Source: Sulfuriferula plumbiphila
GTDB taxonomy: Bacteria > Pseudomonadota > Gammaproteobacteria > Burkholderiales > Sulfuriferulaceae
NCBI RefSeq assembly: GCF_009938015.1
Contig: NZ_AP021884.1
Span: forward strand, 2,854,585 to 2,918,584
Length of the DNA stretch: 64,000 nt
Direction: 5' to 3'
The notes under the pieces were generated by a model. That model was not told the DNA's origin. It saw nothing but the letters and a program-made list of their open reading frames with translations, and made no database searches. Shown piece by piece: positions 38,955 to 51,254 of the stretch. A program made the position numbers and the translations under genes. How positions within the stretch are numbered: the stretch's first letter is position 1; every line of letters starts with the position of its first letter.

Positions 38955-39599
38955 TCAGACTACATCCGCGGTCACTACAAAAAACGAACCCAGCGGCAGA
39001 CTGGTAGGCAATACACTTTCCAGTTGCTGTGCAATCCAGCCGCCTCCCGGTACAAAAATCGAAAACGCCATACGCAGATTCCGCACCGGCTGGCCGGCGA
39101 ACAGTTCGCGTACCTGTGCCGCGGTATGCCAATGTGCGCCGCGATAAGCGCCCTGTCCGCCGCCGCGACCCTTTTGCCAATAAAGCAGACTATGCCGGTT
39201 CAACAAGCCCAGCGCAATCCGGCGCCTGGCCACCCGCAGCATCTCCGTGAGTGCAAGGCGCTGGTCGGAAATAAAACACAACGCAGTGACCGCCATCACC
39301 AGGTCAAAGCCGCCAGCATCGAAAGGCAATGCAAGCGCACTGCCGTTTACATAATTTTCCGTACTCACAGCATGGCGTTCGGCAAACGCCAGCCAGTCCC
39401 GGTTCGGATCCAGTCCGGTAACGGCAGACCGGCTCCCTCGCGCAAACCGACGGGTGAAAAAACCGGTACCGCAACCGACATCCAGCAGGCTCTCTCCGGA
39501 TTGTGGCCCGAGCATGCGTCGCAACAGATCGGATTCAGTTTCCCCGACCCAGCGTCCGCGGGGCGTCTGGTACCACGCGTCATATTCAGCCGCCTGCAT
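38955..39599 (-). CDS. SAM-dependent methyltransferase (class I)
   Basis: A 214-residue class I methyltransferase: motif I L-L-D-V-G-C-G-T-G-F-F near residue 38, a following acidic residue in V-T-G-L-D-P-N, and motif F-D-L-V-M-A-V-T-A-L-C. The start at 39599 (M-Q-A-A-E-Y-D-A-W-Y) is preferred to an ATG six codons upstream because AGGGGG then precedes it. UbiE/BioC-like in size, substrate unknown. It is upstream of the ArsR-rhodanese gene on the same strand. Confidence 0.87.
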   Translation of the reverse strand: MQAAEYDAWYQTPRGRWVGETESDLLRRMLGPQSGESLLDVGCGTGFFTRRFARGSRSAVTGLDPNRDWLAFAERHAVSTENYVNGSALALPFDAGGFDLVMAVTALCFISDQRLALTEMLRVARRRIALGLLNRHSLLYWQKGRGGGQGAYRGAHWHTAAQVRELFAGQPVRNLRMAFSIFVPGGGWIAQQLESVLPTSLPLGSFFVVTADVV

Positions 39600-39617
39600 C
39601 GCACCCCCTGAACCCAT

Positions 39618-40020
39618 TTAAGATTTTCGTGGACTGACCGATATGACTGTCACATCCAAGGTTTGAATTTGATCACGAGTTTTAACAGGCACCAAATGGC
39701 AAGACCAACCCAAACCAAGAACCTTCTCACGCTGCATTTTAGAGCCCTCGCACTCTTCCTGGCGGGGGTGATTTCCGCCAGTACCAACAGCACCGGCCTG
39801 ATCGCGCCCACAGGAAGCCGCATCGGTGGTTGCGGCGGTGCACTGGCCACGATGCAAATCTCCCGCCACGCATTCACTGGAATCTTAAACTCTTGCGCAT
39901 AGTTGCCAGCCCGAACCCAGATCGGGTGAGGCAGACGATTTCCGCTTGCGTGCGCTCGGCAGGACGGCAGGTTCTTGCACAAAACGGCCTACGCTCAGCA
40001 CCCGCCAGATAAAATCCACC
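39618..40020. other. Intergenic region without a convincing gene
   Basis: A 403-bp divergent gap between the methyltransferase and the GGDEF-EAL gene. Short frames exist on both strands (such as 79 codons plus-strand from 39663 and 110 codons minus-strand from 39982) but they overlap each other and match nothing I recognise. It contains an 18-bp stretch (39822-39839) identical to the soxY 3' end at 45261-45278. It should hold the promoters of both neighbours. Confidence 0.5.
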
Positions 40021-42240
40021 ATGACCCAGATCGACACCAGACTGATATCCACCGCCACCTGGTTAGCCGGCGCACTTGCCGGTTTAATCGCGCTCGCTTT
40101 TCCGCTGGTTTATTTTAGCCTGAGCTACGAGCACCAGGCTGCATCAATGGAAACGGAAGCGGAATTCGAGGCAGCCCGCATTGCACGGCTGATCAACGCC
40201 AACCCTGAATTGTGGCCATTTGAACAATCCCGGCTCCAGGAACTGCTCCAAGACCAGACCGAAACAGAGCTTCCCGAATCGCGCCGTATTGTCGATGTCA
40301 ATGGCAGGCTCATTGCGCAAAGCCAGGGCAAATCCGCCCGCCCGTACCTGTTGCGCACTGCCGACCTGCGGAATTCCGGCAGCGTGGCCGGGCGCGTTGA
40401 AATTATCCGTTCCCTGCGTCCGTTGCTGCTCAAAACCGCCATGGCCAGCCTGCTCGGCCTGTTGCTGGGCAGTCTGGCCATGGTGATTTTTCGCGCTTAC
40501 CCCTTGCGCATCCTGAAGCGGGCACTGAACACACTGGCCAATGAAAAAGAGCGTGCCGAAGTCACCTTGCACAGCATCGGCGATGCGGTCATCACCACCA
40601 ACGCCAGTGGACATATCGAGTACCTCAACCCTGTCGCCGAACAGCTTACCGGCTGGACAAACGAAGCGGCGCGCGGGCTGCCTTCCTGGCGGGTATTTAA
40701 CATCATCAACGAAAGCACCGGCGCCCCCCTGGACAGTCCGGCGGAAAAAGCCATAAAGGAAAACCGCATCGTACCGCTCGCCAATCATGCAGGGCTGGTC
40801 AAGCGTAACGGCAAAATCATCCCGATTGAAAACAGCGCCGCACCCATCTGTGACAGCCAGGGACAGATCATCGGCGCCGTGCTGGTGTTTCACGATGTCA
40901 GCCACGCCCGCGCAATGGCGACCAAACTCAGCCACCAGGCCAGCCACGACCCCCTGACCGGCCTCATCAACCGCCATACTTTTGAATCCCGCCTGCAGCA
41001 GGCGCTCGACAATGTGCGGCGGGAAAATTCCCATCACACCTTGTGCTACATGGATCTGGACCAATTCAAGATCGTCAACGACACCTGCGGTCACAGGGCC
41101 GGCGATGAACTGTTGCGGCAACTGGCCGGCGAATTGCGCACCAAGGTGCGCAATTCGGACTGTCTGGCCCGCCTGGGCGGAGACGAGTTCGGTCTGCTGC
41201 TGGAAGGCTGCACCGTGCAACAGGCCGAGCATGTCGCCGCGACATTGCTGCAAACCGTCAAGGAGTTTCGCTTCCACTGGCAGGAGCACACCTGCGCTGT
41301 GGGCGTCAGCATCGGCCTGGTCGGCATCAATGCCGGTTGCGGCGATCTGGCGAAAATCATGGGCGCTGCGGATTCTTCCTGTTACGCGGCAAAAGACCGG
41401 GGGCGTAACTGCATTTACGTGTACCAGCCCGACGACAAGGAAGTTGCGCAACGGCGCGGAGAAATGCAATGGGTAGCGCGCATCACCAGGGCCATCGATG
41501 AGGGGCGGCTGCGCCTCTATTACCAGACTATCCAGCCGCTCGCGGGCACACAAGGCGCTCATTATGAAATCCTGTTGCGCATGCTAGACGAGGAAGGCCG
41601 GATCGTGCCGCCAGGGACCTTTATCCCGGCCGCCGAGCGCTATGGCCTGATGCCTGCCATCGACCGCTGGGTAATCGAAAACACTTTCGCCACGCTCGGC
41701 AGGCTTTACCGCGGCGACGCAAAAAAGCGGCTCCATACCTGCGCCATCAACCTTTCCGGCACTTCCTGGGCGGATGAAAGTCTCGCCGGCTTCATCTGTG
41801 GAATGACCGGCCGCCATGGGGTCCCGGCGCGCAGCATTTGCTTTGAGATCACGGAAACCGCAGCGATATCCAATCTCGGCAAAACCATCGCCCTCATCCG
41901 TGATCTCAAGGAAGCGGGCTTCCGTTTTTCGCTCGACGATTTTGGCAGCGGGGTCAGTTCCTTCGGCTATCTCAAGCAGCTCCCCGTGGATTACCTGAAG
42001 ATAGATGGCGGCTTTGTCAGAAACATCATCCACGACAAAATCGACCACGCCATGGTGGCGGCCATCAACCAGATCGGTCACATCATGGGCATTAAAACCA
42101 TTGCGGAATTCGTCGAAAATGAAGAAATTCTGGAGAGAATCACGGCCATGGGCGTGGACTACGCACAGGGTTATGCCATTGCCAGGCCGCAGCCGCTGGA
42201 CCACATCAACCTGGCAAGCGCACCGGTGCTCCAGCAGTAG
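40021..42240 (+). CDS. Membrane PAS-GGDEF-EAL c-di-GMP turnover protein
   Basis: A 739-residue inner-membrane protein that can make and break c-di-GMP. Two membrane helices flank a periplasmic sensor (L-A-G-A-L-A-G-L-I-A-L-A-F near residue 20 and A-S-L-L-G-L-L-L-G-S-L near 145). A PAS domain follows (I-G-D-A-V-I-T-T-N-A-S-G-H-I-E-Y-L-N), then GGDEF (residues 386-390) with the inhibitory site R-N-S-D five residues before it. The EAL domain has E-I-L at 516 for EAL and retains L-D-D-F-G-S-G, Y-L-K-I-D-G and Y-A-Q-G-Y. Both activities look possible. The ATG at 40021 is the first giving a proper membrane N-terminus. Confidence 0.94.
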   Translation: MTQIDTRLISTATWLAGALAGLIALAFPLVYFSLSYEHQAASMETEAEFEAARIARLINANPELWPFEQSRLQELLQDQTETELPESRRIVDVNGRLIAQSQGKSARPYLLRTADLRNSGSVAGRVEIIRSLRPLLLKTAMASLLGLLLGSLAMVIFRAYPLRILKRALNTLANEKERAEVTLHSIGDAVITTNASGHIEYLNPVAEQLTGWTNEAARGLPSWRVFNIINESTGAPLDSPAEKAIKENRIVPLANHAGLVKRNGKIIPIENSAAPICDSQGQIIGAVLVFHDVSHARAMATKLSHQASHDPLTGLINRHTFESRLQQALDNVRRENSHHTLCYMDLDQFKIVNDTCGHRAGDELLRQLAGELRTKVRNSDCLARLGGDEFGLLLEGCTVQQAEHVAATLLQTVKEFRFHWQEHTCAVGVSIGLVGINAGCGDLAKIMGAADSSCYAAKDRGRNCIYVYQPDDKEVAQRRGEMQWVARITRAIDEGRLRLYYQTIQPLAGTQGAHYEILLRMLDEEGRIVPPGTFIPAAERYGLMPAIDRWVIENTFATLGRLYRGDAKKRLHTCAINLSGTSWADESLAGFICGMTGRHGVPARSICFEITETAAISNLGKTIALIRDLKEAGFRFSLDDFGSGVSSFGYLKQLPVDYLKIDGGFVRNIIHDKIDHAMVAAINQIGHIMGIKTIAEFVENEEILERITAMGVDYAQGYAIARPQPLDHINLASAPVLQQ

Positions 42241-42264
42241 TTTTCAACAGCCTGCAACGCGGCA

Positions 42265-42741
42265 TCAGGGCGCGCGCCAGTGACCGGATTTCCCCCCCTG
42301 TTTTTCCAGCAGCCGGAGGCCTTCCATGCGCATGCCCCGGTCCACCGCCTTGCACATATCGTAGATGGTGAGCAGCCCGACGCTGAGCGCAGTGAGCGCT
42401 TCCATCTCCACCCCGGTTTTGCCGACGGTTTCGGCCGTCACGCGGCATTCAATCGCTGAATCCGCCTCCTCCGCCAGAAACTCAACCGCCACGCGGGTGA
42501 GTGCGAGCGGATGGCACAGCGGGATCAGGTCAGCAGTACGTTTGGATGCCGCGATCGCGGCGATGCGCGCGACGCCCAGCACATCGCCCTTCCTGGCGCT
42601 GCCGTCAAGGATCATTTTCAGCGTGGCGGGCTGCATCACGATGCGCCCGGCGGCCACCGCCACGCGCCGGGTGTCGGATTTATCGGCCACATCCACCATC
42701 TGGGCACGGCCACGATCATCAAAATGAGTGAGTTGGTTCAT
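42265..42741 (-). CDS. moaC: Cyclic pyranopterin monophosphate synthase MoaC
   Basis: A 158-residue MoaC, second enzyme of molybdenum-cofactor synthesis, converting the 3',8-cyclo-GTP product of MoaA to cPMP. Signatures: [26 protein letters not shown] and D-M-C-K-A-V-D. The start at 42741 gives the normal MoaC N-terminus (M-N-Q-L-T-H-F-D). The gene is alone and divergent from the BepA-like gene. Its product is needed by SoeA, the molybdoenzyme of this window. Confidence 0.96.
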   Translation of the reverse strand: MNQLTHFDDRGRAQMVDVADKSDTRRVAVAAGRIVMQPATLKMILDGSARKGDVLGVARIAAIAASKRTADLIPLCHPLALTRVAVEFLAEEADSAIECRVTAETVGKTGVEMEALTALSVGLLTIYDMCKAVDRGMRMEGLRLLEKQGGKSGHWRAP

Positions 42742-42780
42742 AGTCAGGAACTGGAAAACGGAAGCAGTTATCATAGCATC

Positions 42781-44202
42781 ATGAAATCAGCCTCCCTATT
42801 CCTGGCTCTGTGCCTGGCCAGCCAGCAACTGGCGGCCAGCGAATTACCGGATCTCGGCGATGTTTCGCAGGGCGCGTTTTCGCCGCGTGACGAAGCCCGT
42901 GTGGGCAATGAAATCATGCGTGACATCTACGCGGAGCCGGCTTATTACGACGACCCTGAACTCACTGATTACCTCAACAACCTCGGCTACCGACTGGTGG
43001 CGGCCAGCCCGGAAAACCGCCTCGCGTTTCAGTTTTTTGTGCTGCGCGACCACACCCTGAACGCGTTCGCCCTGCCGGGTGGTTTTATCGGCGTGCATAC
43101 TGGCCTGATCGAAGCAACACAAAGCGAATCCGAGCTGGCAGGTGTGCTCGGCCATGAAATCGCCCACGTCACGCAGCACCACCTGGCGCGCATGATCGAA
43201 AGCCGGAACCAGGGCATACTGCCGTCGCTAGCCGCACTGGCAGTGGCGATACTCGCCGCGCGTTCCAACCCGCAGGCAGCCAGCGCCGCCATTGCCACGG
43301 TACAGGCCACGTCCATCCAGAAACAGCTCAATTTTTCCCGCGCTAACGAACGCGAAGCAGACCGCATCGGTATGCAAATCATGCGCGGCGCGGGGTTTGA
43401 CCCGCGCGCCATGGCGACTTTCTTCGAGCGCCTGCAAAAAAACAGCCGCCTGTATGAAAACAACGCACCGGCCTATCTGCTTACCCACCCGCTCACCTCG
43501 GAACGGATTGCCGATATGCAAAACCGTGCGGCCAGCATGCCGGTCAAACAAGTGGCGGACAGCCTGGAGTTCCAACTCTTACGCGCCAAACTGCTGGCAG
43601 GCGAAGGGCGTCCCGAAGAAGCCGTCAGACGTTTCACTGAAGCCATCCGCGATACCCGCTACAACAGCCTCGCGGCCGAACGCTACGGGCTGGTCGTGGC
43701 GCTGCTGCGCACACGCCAGTTCGACCGCGCCGAACAGGAACTGGACAGGCTCAACCAGTCGGGTGCCAGCAGTCCGATGATCGCCATGCTGGGTGCACGG
43801 CTCAGACAGGAGGCGGGTGACCTCAACACTGCACTCGCCCGCTACCAGGCTGGACGCGCGCGTTTTCCGGGTTATCGGCCACTGCTCTACGCAGATGCCA
43901 ATGCCTTGCTGCAGGCAGGCAAAGCCGATGCCGCACTGGCGCTCGTCACCGATCATCTCGCGCTGTATCCGGACGATTACCGCCTGTACCAGCTGCAGTC
44001 ACGTGCCTACGCCATGCAGGGCAAAGATTTTTTGCGTCATCATGCCCAGGCTGAAGCCTATGTGCGTCAAGGCAATCTTGATGCCGCCATCGAGCAGTTG
44101 AAGCTGGGTCTGAAAAGCCGCGACGGTGACTTCTATCAGATGTCCATTGCCGAAGCGCGCCTGAAAGAACTCGTGGCGCTCAACCAGCCGGCCAAGCCTT
44201 AG
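42781..44202 (+). CDS. BepA/YfgC-like periplasmic M48 metalloprotease with TPR
   Basis: A 473-residue exported protein. Signal peptide [11 protein letters not shown] ending about A-A-S (residue 20). Zinc metalloprotease motif H-E-I-A-H (125-129) with third ligand Glu in N-E-R-E-A-D, then a C-terminal TPR region from about residue 300. BepA proteins control LptD and BAM-related outer-membrane assembly. The start at 42781 is preferred because it opens the signal peptide; the frame upstream overlaps moaC. All catalytic residues are kept. Confidence 0.92.
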   Translation: MKSASLFLALCLASQQLAASELPDLGDVSQGAFSPRDEARVGNEIMRDIYAEPAYYDDPELTDYLNNLGYRLVAASPENRLAFQFFVLRDHTLNAFALPGGFIGVHTGLIEATQSESELAGVLGHEIAHVTQHHLARMIESRNQGILPSLAALAVAILAARSNPQAASAAIATVQATSIQKQLNFSRANEREADRIGMQIMRGAGFDPRAMATFFERLQKNSRLYENNAPAYLLTHPLTSERIADMQNRAASMPVKQVADSLEFQLLRAKLLAGEGRPEEAVRRFTEAIRDTRYNSLAAERYGLVVALLRTRQFDRAEQELDRLNQSGASSPMIAMLGARLRQEAGDLNTALARYQAGRARFPGYRPLLYADANALLQAGKADAALALVTDHLALYPDDYRLYQLQSRAYAMQGKDFLRHHAQAEAYVRQGNLDAAIEQLKLGLKSRDGDFYQMSIAEARLKELVALNQPAKP

Positions 44203-44413
44203 CCACCCCCCTGAAACATTCATCAGACGCGGGTTTGGTACAAACATACCGAATGCCCTGATTTTGCAAAAAAACGCTGTCCGGGGCTTGGACAAGCAAA
44301 AAAATTGCACTATGCTTGCCGCATCCTTAGTTTGGATAGGCAGACCGGAAAGCCGTCGCGGTGAACCGGAAAATCATTCAGTTGCACCCACAAAATTAGA
44401 CTAGGAGGATGAC
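44203..44413 (+). promoter_or_regulatory. Leader and promoter region of the sox operon
   Basis: A 211-bp gap ahead of soxX. A possible promoter is TTGCAC (44304-44309) with an AT-rich stretch about 17 bp later. Downstream is a GC-rich segment (about 44340-44375) with repeated CCGG/CCG-CGG pieces that can form small hairpins. It ends in AGGAGG close to the soxX ATG. No known riboswitch class was recognised. Confidence 0.5.
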
Positions 44414-44782
44414 ATGCGTGCAGGCGCATCACTAATCTTGACCGCAAGCATGGTCGGCATGTTCGTTATGGCCAACTACGCGGTGGCGGCAGACACCCCC
44501 AAACAAGAAGAAACCGGCAAGTCCATTGCCTTTGACAAAACCAAAGGCAACTGTCTGGCATGTCATGCCATGCCTACCGTGCCGGATGCAGTAGCCGCCG
44601 GCACCATTGGACCGCCGCTGATCGCCATGAGCGCGCGCTACCCGGACAAGGCCAAGCTGCGCGCCCAGATATGGGATGCCACTGTGGCCAACCCCCAATC
44701 AGTGATGATTCCGTTCGGCAAACACAAGGTGTTGACCGAACAGGAAATTGATAAAGTAACCGATTTCGTATACGGCCTGTAA
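44414..44782 (+). CDS. soxX: Cytochrome c SoxX
   Basis: A 122-residue periplasmic monohaem cytochrome, partner of SoxA. The signal peptide ends near A-V-A-A (residue 26). The haem site is C-L-A-C-H (47-51) and the likely Met ligand is in S-V-M-I-P-F-G. SoxAX joins thiosulfate to the Cys of SoxY oxidatively. AGGAGG precedes the start. It opens soxX-Y-Z-A-B. Confidence 0.95.
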   Translation: MRAGASLILTASMVGMFVMANYAVAADTPKQEETGKSIAFDKTKGNCLACHAMPTVPDAVAAGTIGPPLIAMSARYPDKAKLRAQIWDATVANPQSVMIPFGKHKVLTEQEIDKVTDFVYGL

Positions 44783-44813
44783 TCCAGGCTCAAATATCAC
44801 CAAGGAGAAATGA

Positions 44814-45281
44814 ATGAATGCATTGCGTAGAAACATCCTGAAAAGCGCTGGCGCGACCGGCATAGTTGCCATGGCGGCTGCCGCCGGGCTGCTCAAGTCC
44901 GGTAACGTTCTGGCTGCCTGGAACAGCAGCGCGTTTGCCGCAAAGACCGTGCCCGAAGCAATCAAGGATCTGGGTTTGTCCACACCCGCAGACAGCAAGG
45001 CCATCAGCATCAAGGCCCCGGACATCGCCGAGAACGGCGCGGTGGTTCCTGTCGAAGTGACCAGCAGTATCGCCGGTACCACGGGCATCGCCATCTTCGC
45101 CGAGAAAAATGCTACGCCCCTGATTACCGATTTCAAACTGTCCAACGGTGCCGAGGGGTTTATTTCCACCCGTATCAAGATGGGACAGACGGCCATGGTG
45201 CGTGCCGTGGTGACTGCGGGTGGCAAGACGTATACCGCCGCCAAGGAAGTGAAGGTAACGATCGGTGGTTGCGGCGGTTAA
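44814..45281 (+). CDS. soxY: Sulfur carrier subunit SoxY
   Basis: A 155-residue carrier with a Tat signal (R-R-N-I-L-K at 5-10) and the diagnostic C-terminus G-G-C-G-G, whose Cys holds the sulfur chain. It forms a heterodimer with SoxZ in the periplasm. It lies 31 bp after soxX with GGAG upstream. Confidence 0.97.
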   Translation: MNALRRNILKSAGATGIVAMAAAAGLLKSGNVLAAWNSSAFAAKTVPEAIKDLGLSTPADSKAISIKAPDIAENGAVVPVEVTSSIAGTTGIAIFAEKNATPLITDFKLSNGAEGFISTRIKMGQTAMVRAVVTAGGKTYTAAKEVKVTIGGCGG

Positions 45282-45338
45282 CTGACGCGCATCCTGTCCG
45301 GCATCTGTGTCTCAATATCTAGCTTAGAGGAATTCAAA

Positions 45339-45653
45339 ATGGCAGAACCAATGAAAATGCGCGCATCCGTCAGTGGCGATGTGGCCGATATTAAAGTGTT
45401 GATGAATCATCCGATGGAAACCGGGCTGCGCAAGGACGCCAAGACCGGCCAGTTGATCCCGGCGCATTTCATTAATGAAGTGCACGCCACGGTTAATGGC
45501 AAGCCCGTGCTCGACGCCCAGTGGGGCGGCGGCGTATCGAAAAACCCGTACCTGGGATTCAAGGTCAAGGGTGCCAAAGCCGGCGACAAGGTGGAGGTCA
45601 GCTGGAAGGATAACAAGGGTGAATCCAATAAAGTGGATGGCGTGGTCGCCTGA
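45339..45653 (+). CDS. soxZ: SoxZ, partner of SoxY
   Basis: A 104-residue beta-sandwich protein without signal peptide, as is usual because it is exported with SoxY. Signature H-P-M-E-T-G-L-R-K-D and the W-G-G-G-V-S-K-N-P-Y segment. It has full family length. It is 57 bp after soxY with AGAGGAA before the start. Confidence 0.97.
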   Translation: MAEPMKMRASVSGDVADIKVLMNHPMETGLRKDAKTGQLIPAHFINEVHATVNGKPVLDAQWGGGVSKNPYLGFKVKGAKAGDKVEVSWKDNKGESNKVDGVVA

Positions 45654-45728
45654 GTCTCAACCAGGCTGAACCAGCTGCCAGGGCAAACGCCCTGGCGCCA
45701 CTCAAACAAACACCAAACGGAGGACGGC

Positions 45729-46607
45729 ATGAAAACGACGTTTCGCGAGCCACAGGCGCAGTCGCCCAAGGCACACGGCAAAAAAATCCTGCTGGCTCTG
45801 GCCGGGGCTGGACTCCTGCTTGGCGCACTGAATGCAAGCGCCACGCCGGAACAGGACCGCCAGAGTCTGCTCAAGTTTTACAGCAGCAAATACCCGGACA
45901 TCAAAGTCGCAAACTATATTTATGGTGCGCTGGCATTCGACCCGGATGCCATGGAACAGTACAACAGCATCATGGATTTTCCACCCTTCGGCTCGGTGAT
46001 CGAGCATGGCAAGAAGATGTGGGAAACGCCGTTCAAGAACGGCAAGAAATACGCCGACTGCTTTCCCAATGGCGGCAAAAACGTAGCCGGCAACTATCCC
46101 TACTTCGATGACAAGGCTGGCAAGGTGGTCACCTTCGAGATGGCCATCAATGCCTGCCGCACCGCAAATGGCGAAGAAGCATTCAAATATAACGACATGC
46201 AGACCATGGGCACATTGACTGCCTACGCCCGCACGCTGTCGGACGGGATGCCGATGAACATCAAGGTGCAGGGCGCTGCCGCCACTGCCGCCTATGAGGC
46301 CGGCAAGAGCCAGTTCTACAGCCGCCGCGGCCAGCTCAACTTCTCTTGCGCCTCTTGCCACGTGGCCAACGCCGGCAACCACCTGCGCTCCGAATTACTC
46401 TCCCCCGCCGTGGGGCAAGCTACGCACTGGCCAGTGTTCCGCGGCGGTGAGCAGTTGGTGACACTGCAGGAACGTTACGTCGGTTGCAACAAGCAAGTTC
46501 GTGCGGTGCCATTTGCGCCGGGCAGCGAGGAATACAACAATCTGGAATACTTCCATTCCTACATCAGCAACGGCTTGCCGCTGAAGGCTTCGGTATTCCG
46601 CAAATAA
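45729..46607 (+). CDS. soxA: Cytochrome c SoxA, monohaem form
   Basis: A 292-residue periplasmic catalytic subunit of SoxAX. Signal peptide near residues 15-38 (I-L-L-A-L-A-G-A-G-L-L-L-G-A). One haem motif is present, C-A-S-C-H (207-211); the active-site Cys ligand is in Y-V-G-C-N-K (Cys253). The N-terminal domain lacks a CxxCH where dihaem SoxA has one, retaining only A-D-C-F and N-A-C-R. A terminator follows, so soxB probably has a second promoter. Confidence 0.95.
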   Translation: MKTTFREPQAQSPKAHGKKILLALAGAGLLLGALNASATPEQDRQSLLKFYSSKYPDIKVANYIYGALAFDPDAMEQYNSIMDFPPFGSVIEHGKKMWETPFKNGKKYADCFPNGGKNVAGNYPYFDDKAGKVVTFEMAINACRTANGEEAFKYNDMQTMGTLTAYARTLSDGMPMNIKVQGAAATAAYEAGKSQFYSRRGQLNFSCASCHVANAGNHLRSELLSPAVGQATHWPVFRGGEQLVTLQERYVGCNKQVRAVPFAPGSEEYNNLEYFHSYISNGLPLKASVFRK

Positions 46608-46627
46608 ACCACTGATACATCATCACC

Positions 46628-46663
46628 AAGCGAAGCCCGGCCGGCGCCTGCTTCGCTTTTTTT
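46628..46663 (+). terminator. Rho-independent terminator after soxA
   Basis: A 9-bp perfect stem AAGCGAAGC / GCTTCGCTT encloses a 13-nt GC loop and is followed by a T-run. It separates soxXYZA from soxB; the following 120 bp could hold a soxB promoter. Confidence 0.85.
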
Positions 46664-46786
46664 ATGCCCGGAAAAACATTCATCAGCGCCTGCTTGGATG
46701 ATTATTACCATTTACTTCATCCGCCAGCACACTAGAATAGGCGCACCCCTGAACCAGCCGCAACAATGCATTGAGGAACTCACGAG

Positions 46787-48511
46787 ATGATGAATCGCCG
46801 CGAATTTTTACAGATACTTGCCGTCGCCGCCGCCTCCGGCATGGCGATTGACAACAAACAGGCACTGGCCGGAAACGCGCCTTCCGGCTTTTACGACCTG
46901 CCCAAATTCGGTAACGTATCGCTGCTGCACATGACCGATTGCCATGCGCAATTGCTGCCGATTTACTTCCGTGAGCCGGACGTCAATATTGGCGTGGGCG
47001 CTGCCATCGGCCAGCCGCCGCATCTGGTGGGTGAATACCTGCTTAAATATTACGGCATCCGTCCCGGTACGCGCGAGGCCTATGCTTTTACCTATCTCGA
47101 TTTCGCTGCCGCCGCCCGCACCTACGGCAAGGTAGGGGGGTTCGCCTATCTGAAAACCCTGGTGGACAAAGTGCGCGCTTCGCGTCCCGGCTCGCTGCTG
47201 CTGGATGGCGGCGATACCTGGCAGGGCTCCGCCACCTCGCTGTGGACTAACGGCCAGGATATGGTGGATGCAGCCAAACTACTCGGCGTCAACGTGATGA
47301 CCGGCCACTGGGAATTCACTTATGGCGCCGAGCGCGTCAAACATGTTGTCGATAACGATTTCAAGGGGCACATTGATTTCGTTGCCCAGAATATCAAAAC
47401 CAACGACTTCGGCGACCCGGTGTTCAAGCCTTATGTGATCAAAACCATGAACGGCGTACAGGTGGCCATCATCGGCCAGGCCTTCCCGTATACCCCGATC
47501 GCCAACCCGCGCTATATGGTGCCGGACTGGAGCTTCGGCATCAATGACGACAACATGCAGAAAGTCGTCAACGAGGCACGCGCCAAAGGCGCGCAGGTTG
47601 TCGTGGTGTTGTCGCACAACGGCATGGACGTGGATCTGAAAATGGCCACGCGTGTCACTGGCATTGACGCCATTTTCGGCGGCCACACGCATGATGGCGT
47701 GCCACAACCGACGCAAGTCAAAAATGCCAAGGGTACCACGCTGGTCACCAACGCCGGTTCCAACGGCAAGTTCCTCGGCGTGATGGACTTTGACGTGAAA
47801 AACGGCAAGATTGCTGCTTGGAAATACCGCCTGCTGCCGGTATTCTCCAACCTGCTCGAACCGGATGCCAAAATGGCCAAGCTCATCGAGGACGTGCGTG
47901 CCCCCTATGCATCCAAGCTCAATGAAAAGCTTGCCGTCACGGAAGAACTGCTCTACCGCAGGGGCAATTTCAACGGCACCTTCGACCAGCTCATCCTGGA
48001 TGCGCTGATGGCGGTCAAAGGCGCGGATGCGGCGTTCTCGCCCGGCTTCCGCTGGGGTACCACATTGCTGTCGGGAGATGTCATCACCATGGATCACCTG
48101 ATGGACCAGACCGCCATCACCTACCCGTCCACAACGCTCACCGAGATGACCGGCGCAACCATCAAGAGCATCATGGAGGACGTGTGCGACAACCTGTTCA
48201 ACGCCGACCCATACTACCAGCAGGGCGGAGATATGGTGCGCGTGGGCGGCATCCAGTATGCCGTTGCGCCCAACAACAAGATCGGCAACCGCATCAGCAA
48301 CATGACCCTGAAAGGCAAGCCGGTCATGGCCAGCAAAAAATACAAGGTGGCAGGCTGGGCGCCGGTGGGCGAAGGCGTATCCGGCACCCCGATCTGGGAT
48401 GTGGTCGCTGAATATTTGCGTGACATCAAGGTGGTCAAGCCACGCAAGCTGAATGAGCCGAAAATTGTCGGCATCGGCAAAAATCCCGGCATTGCTCCCG
48501 GCATCGCCTGA
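46787..48511 (+). CDS. soxB: Thiosulfohydrolase SoxB
   Basis: A 574-residue periplasmic hydrolase of the 5'-nucleotidase/metallophosphoesterase superfamily that releases sulfate from SoxY-bound thiosulfonate. Tat signal R-R-E-F-L-Q at the N-terminus. Metal-binding motifs: H-M-T-D-C-H-A-Q, D-G-G-D-T-W, G-H-W-E-F and L-S-H-N-G-M-D, with G-G-H-T-H-D later. The second Met could also be the start. No soxCD follows; the next gene is alaS. Confidence 0.96.
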   Translation: MMNRREFLQILAVAAASGMAIDNKQALAGNAPSGFYDLPKFGNVSLLHMTDCHAQLLPIYFREPDVNIGVGAAIGQPPHLVGEYLLKYYGIRPGTREAYAFTYLDFAAAARTYGKVGGFAYLKTLVDKVRASRPGSLLLDGGDTWQGSATSLWTNGQDMVDAAKLLGVNVMTGHWEFTYGAERVKHVVDNDFKGHIDFVAQNIKTNDFGDPVFKPYVIKTMNGVQVAIIGQAFPYTPIANPRYMVPDWSFGINDDNMQKVVNEARAKGAQVVVVLSHNGMDVDLKMATRVTGIDAIFGGHTHDGVPQPTQVKNAKGTTLVTNAGSNGKFLGVMDFDVKNGKIAAWKYRLLPVFSNLLEPDAKMAKLIEDVRAPYASKLNEKLAVTEELLYRRGNFNGTFDQLILDALMAVKGADAAFSPGFRWGTTLLSGDVITMDHLMDQTAITYPSTTLTEMTGATIKSIMEDVCDNLFNADPYYQQGGDMVRVGGIQYAVAPNNKIGNRISNMTLKGKPVMASKKYKVAGWAPVGEGVSGTPIWDVVAEYLRDIKVVKPRKLNEPKIVGIGKNPGIAPGIA

Positions 48512-48527
48512 GTTTTCGCGTTCCAAA

Positions 48528-48553
48528 AAGGGCCGCCGTGTGCGGCCTTTTTT
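48528..48553 (+). terminator. Rho-independent terminator after soxB
   Basis: The stem GGCCGC / GCGGCC with extra A-T pairs and a 5-nt loop is followed by TTTTTTGTTTT. It lies 20 bp after the soxB stop. Confidence 0.85.
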
Positions 48554-48644
48554 GTTTTCAACCGCTTACACGTGAATTTATGCCGCATCCGGGCTAAAAT
48601 GTGCCGATCCAACTGATCCTGCGTCTCTCCACGAAAAATAGCCC

Positions 48645-51254
<2,610 letters not shown>

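Noticed and set aside
39650-39982. 110-codon minus-strand frame in the gap before the GGDEF-EAL gene
   Set aside because: No ribosome site or family; overlaps other equally weak frames on both strands.
40144-41562. Open frame of 472 codons on the minus strand
   Set aside because: Antisense to the GGDEF-EAL gene, whose domains are unmistakable.
44330-44400. c-di-GMP (GEMM) riboswitch before soxX
   Set aside because: The conserved GEMM core elements are missing although short GC pairings are present.
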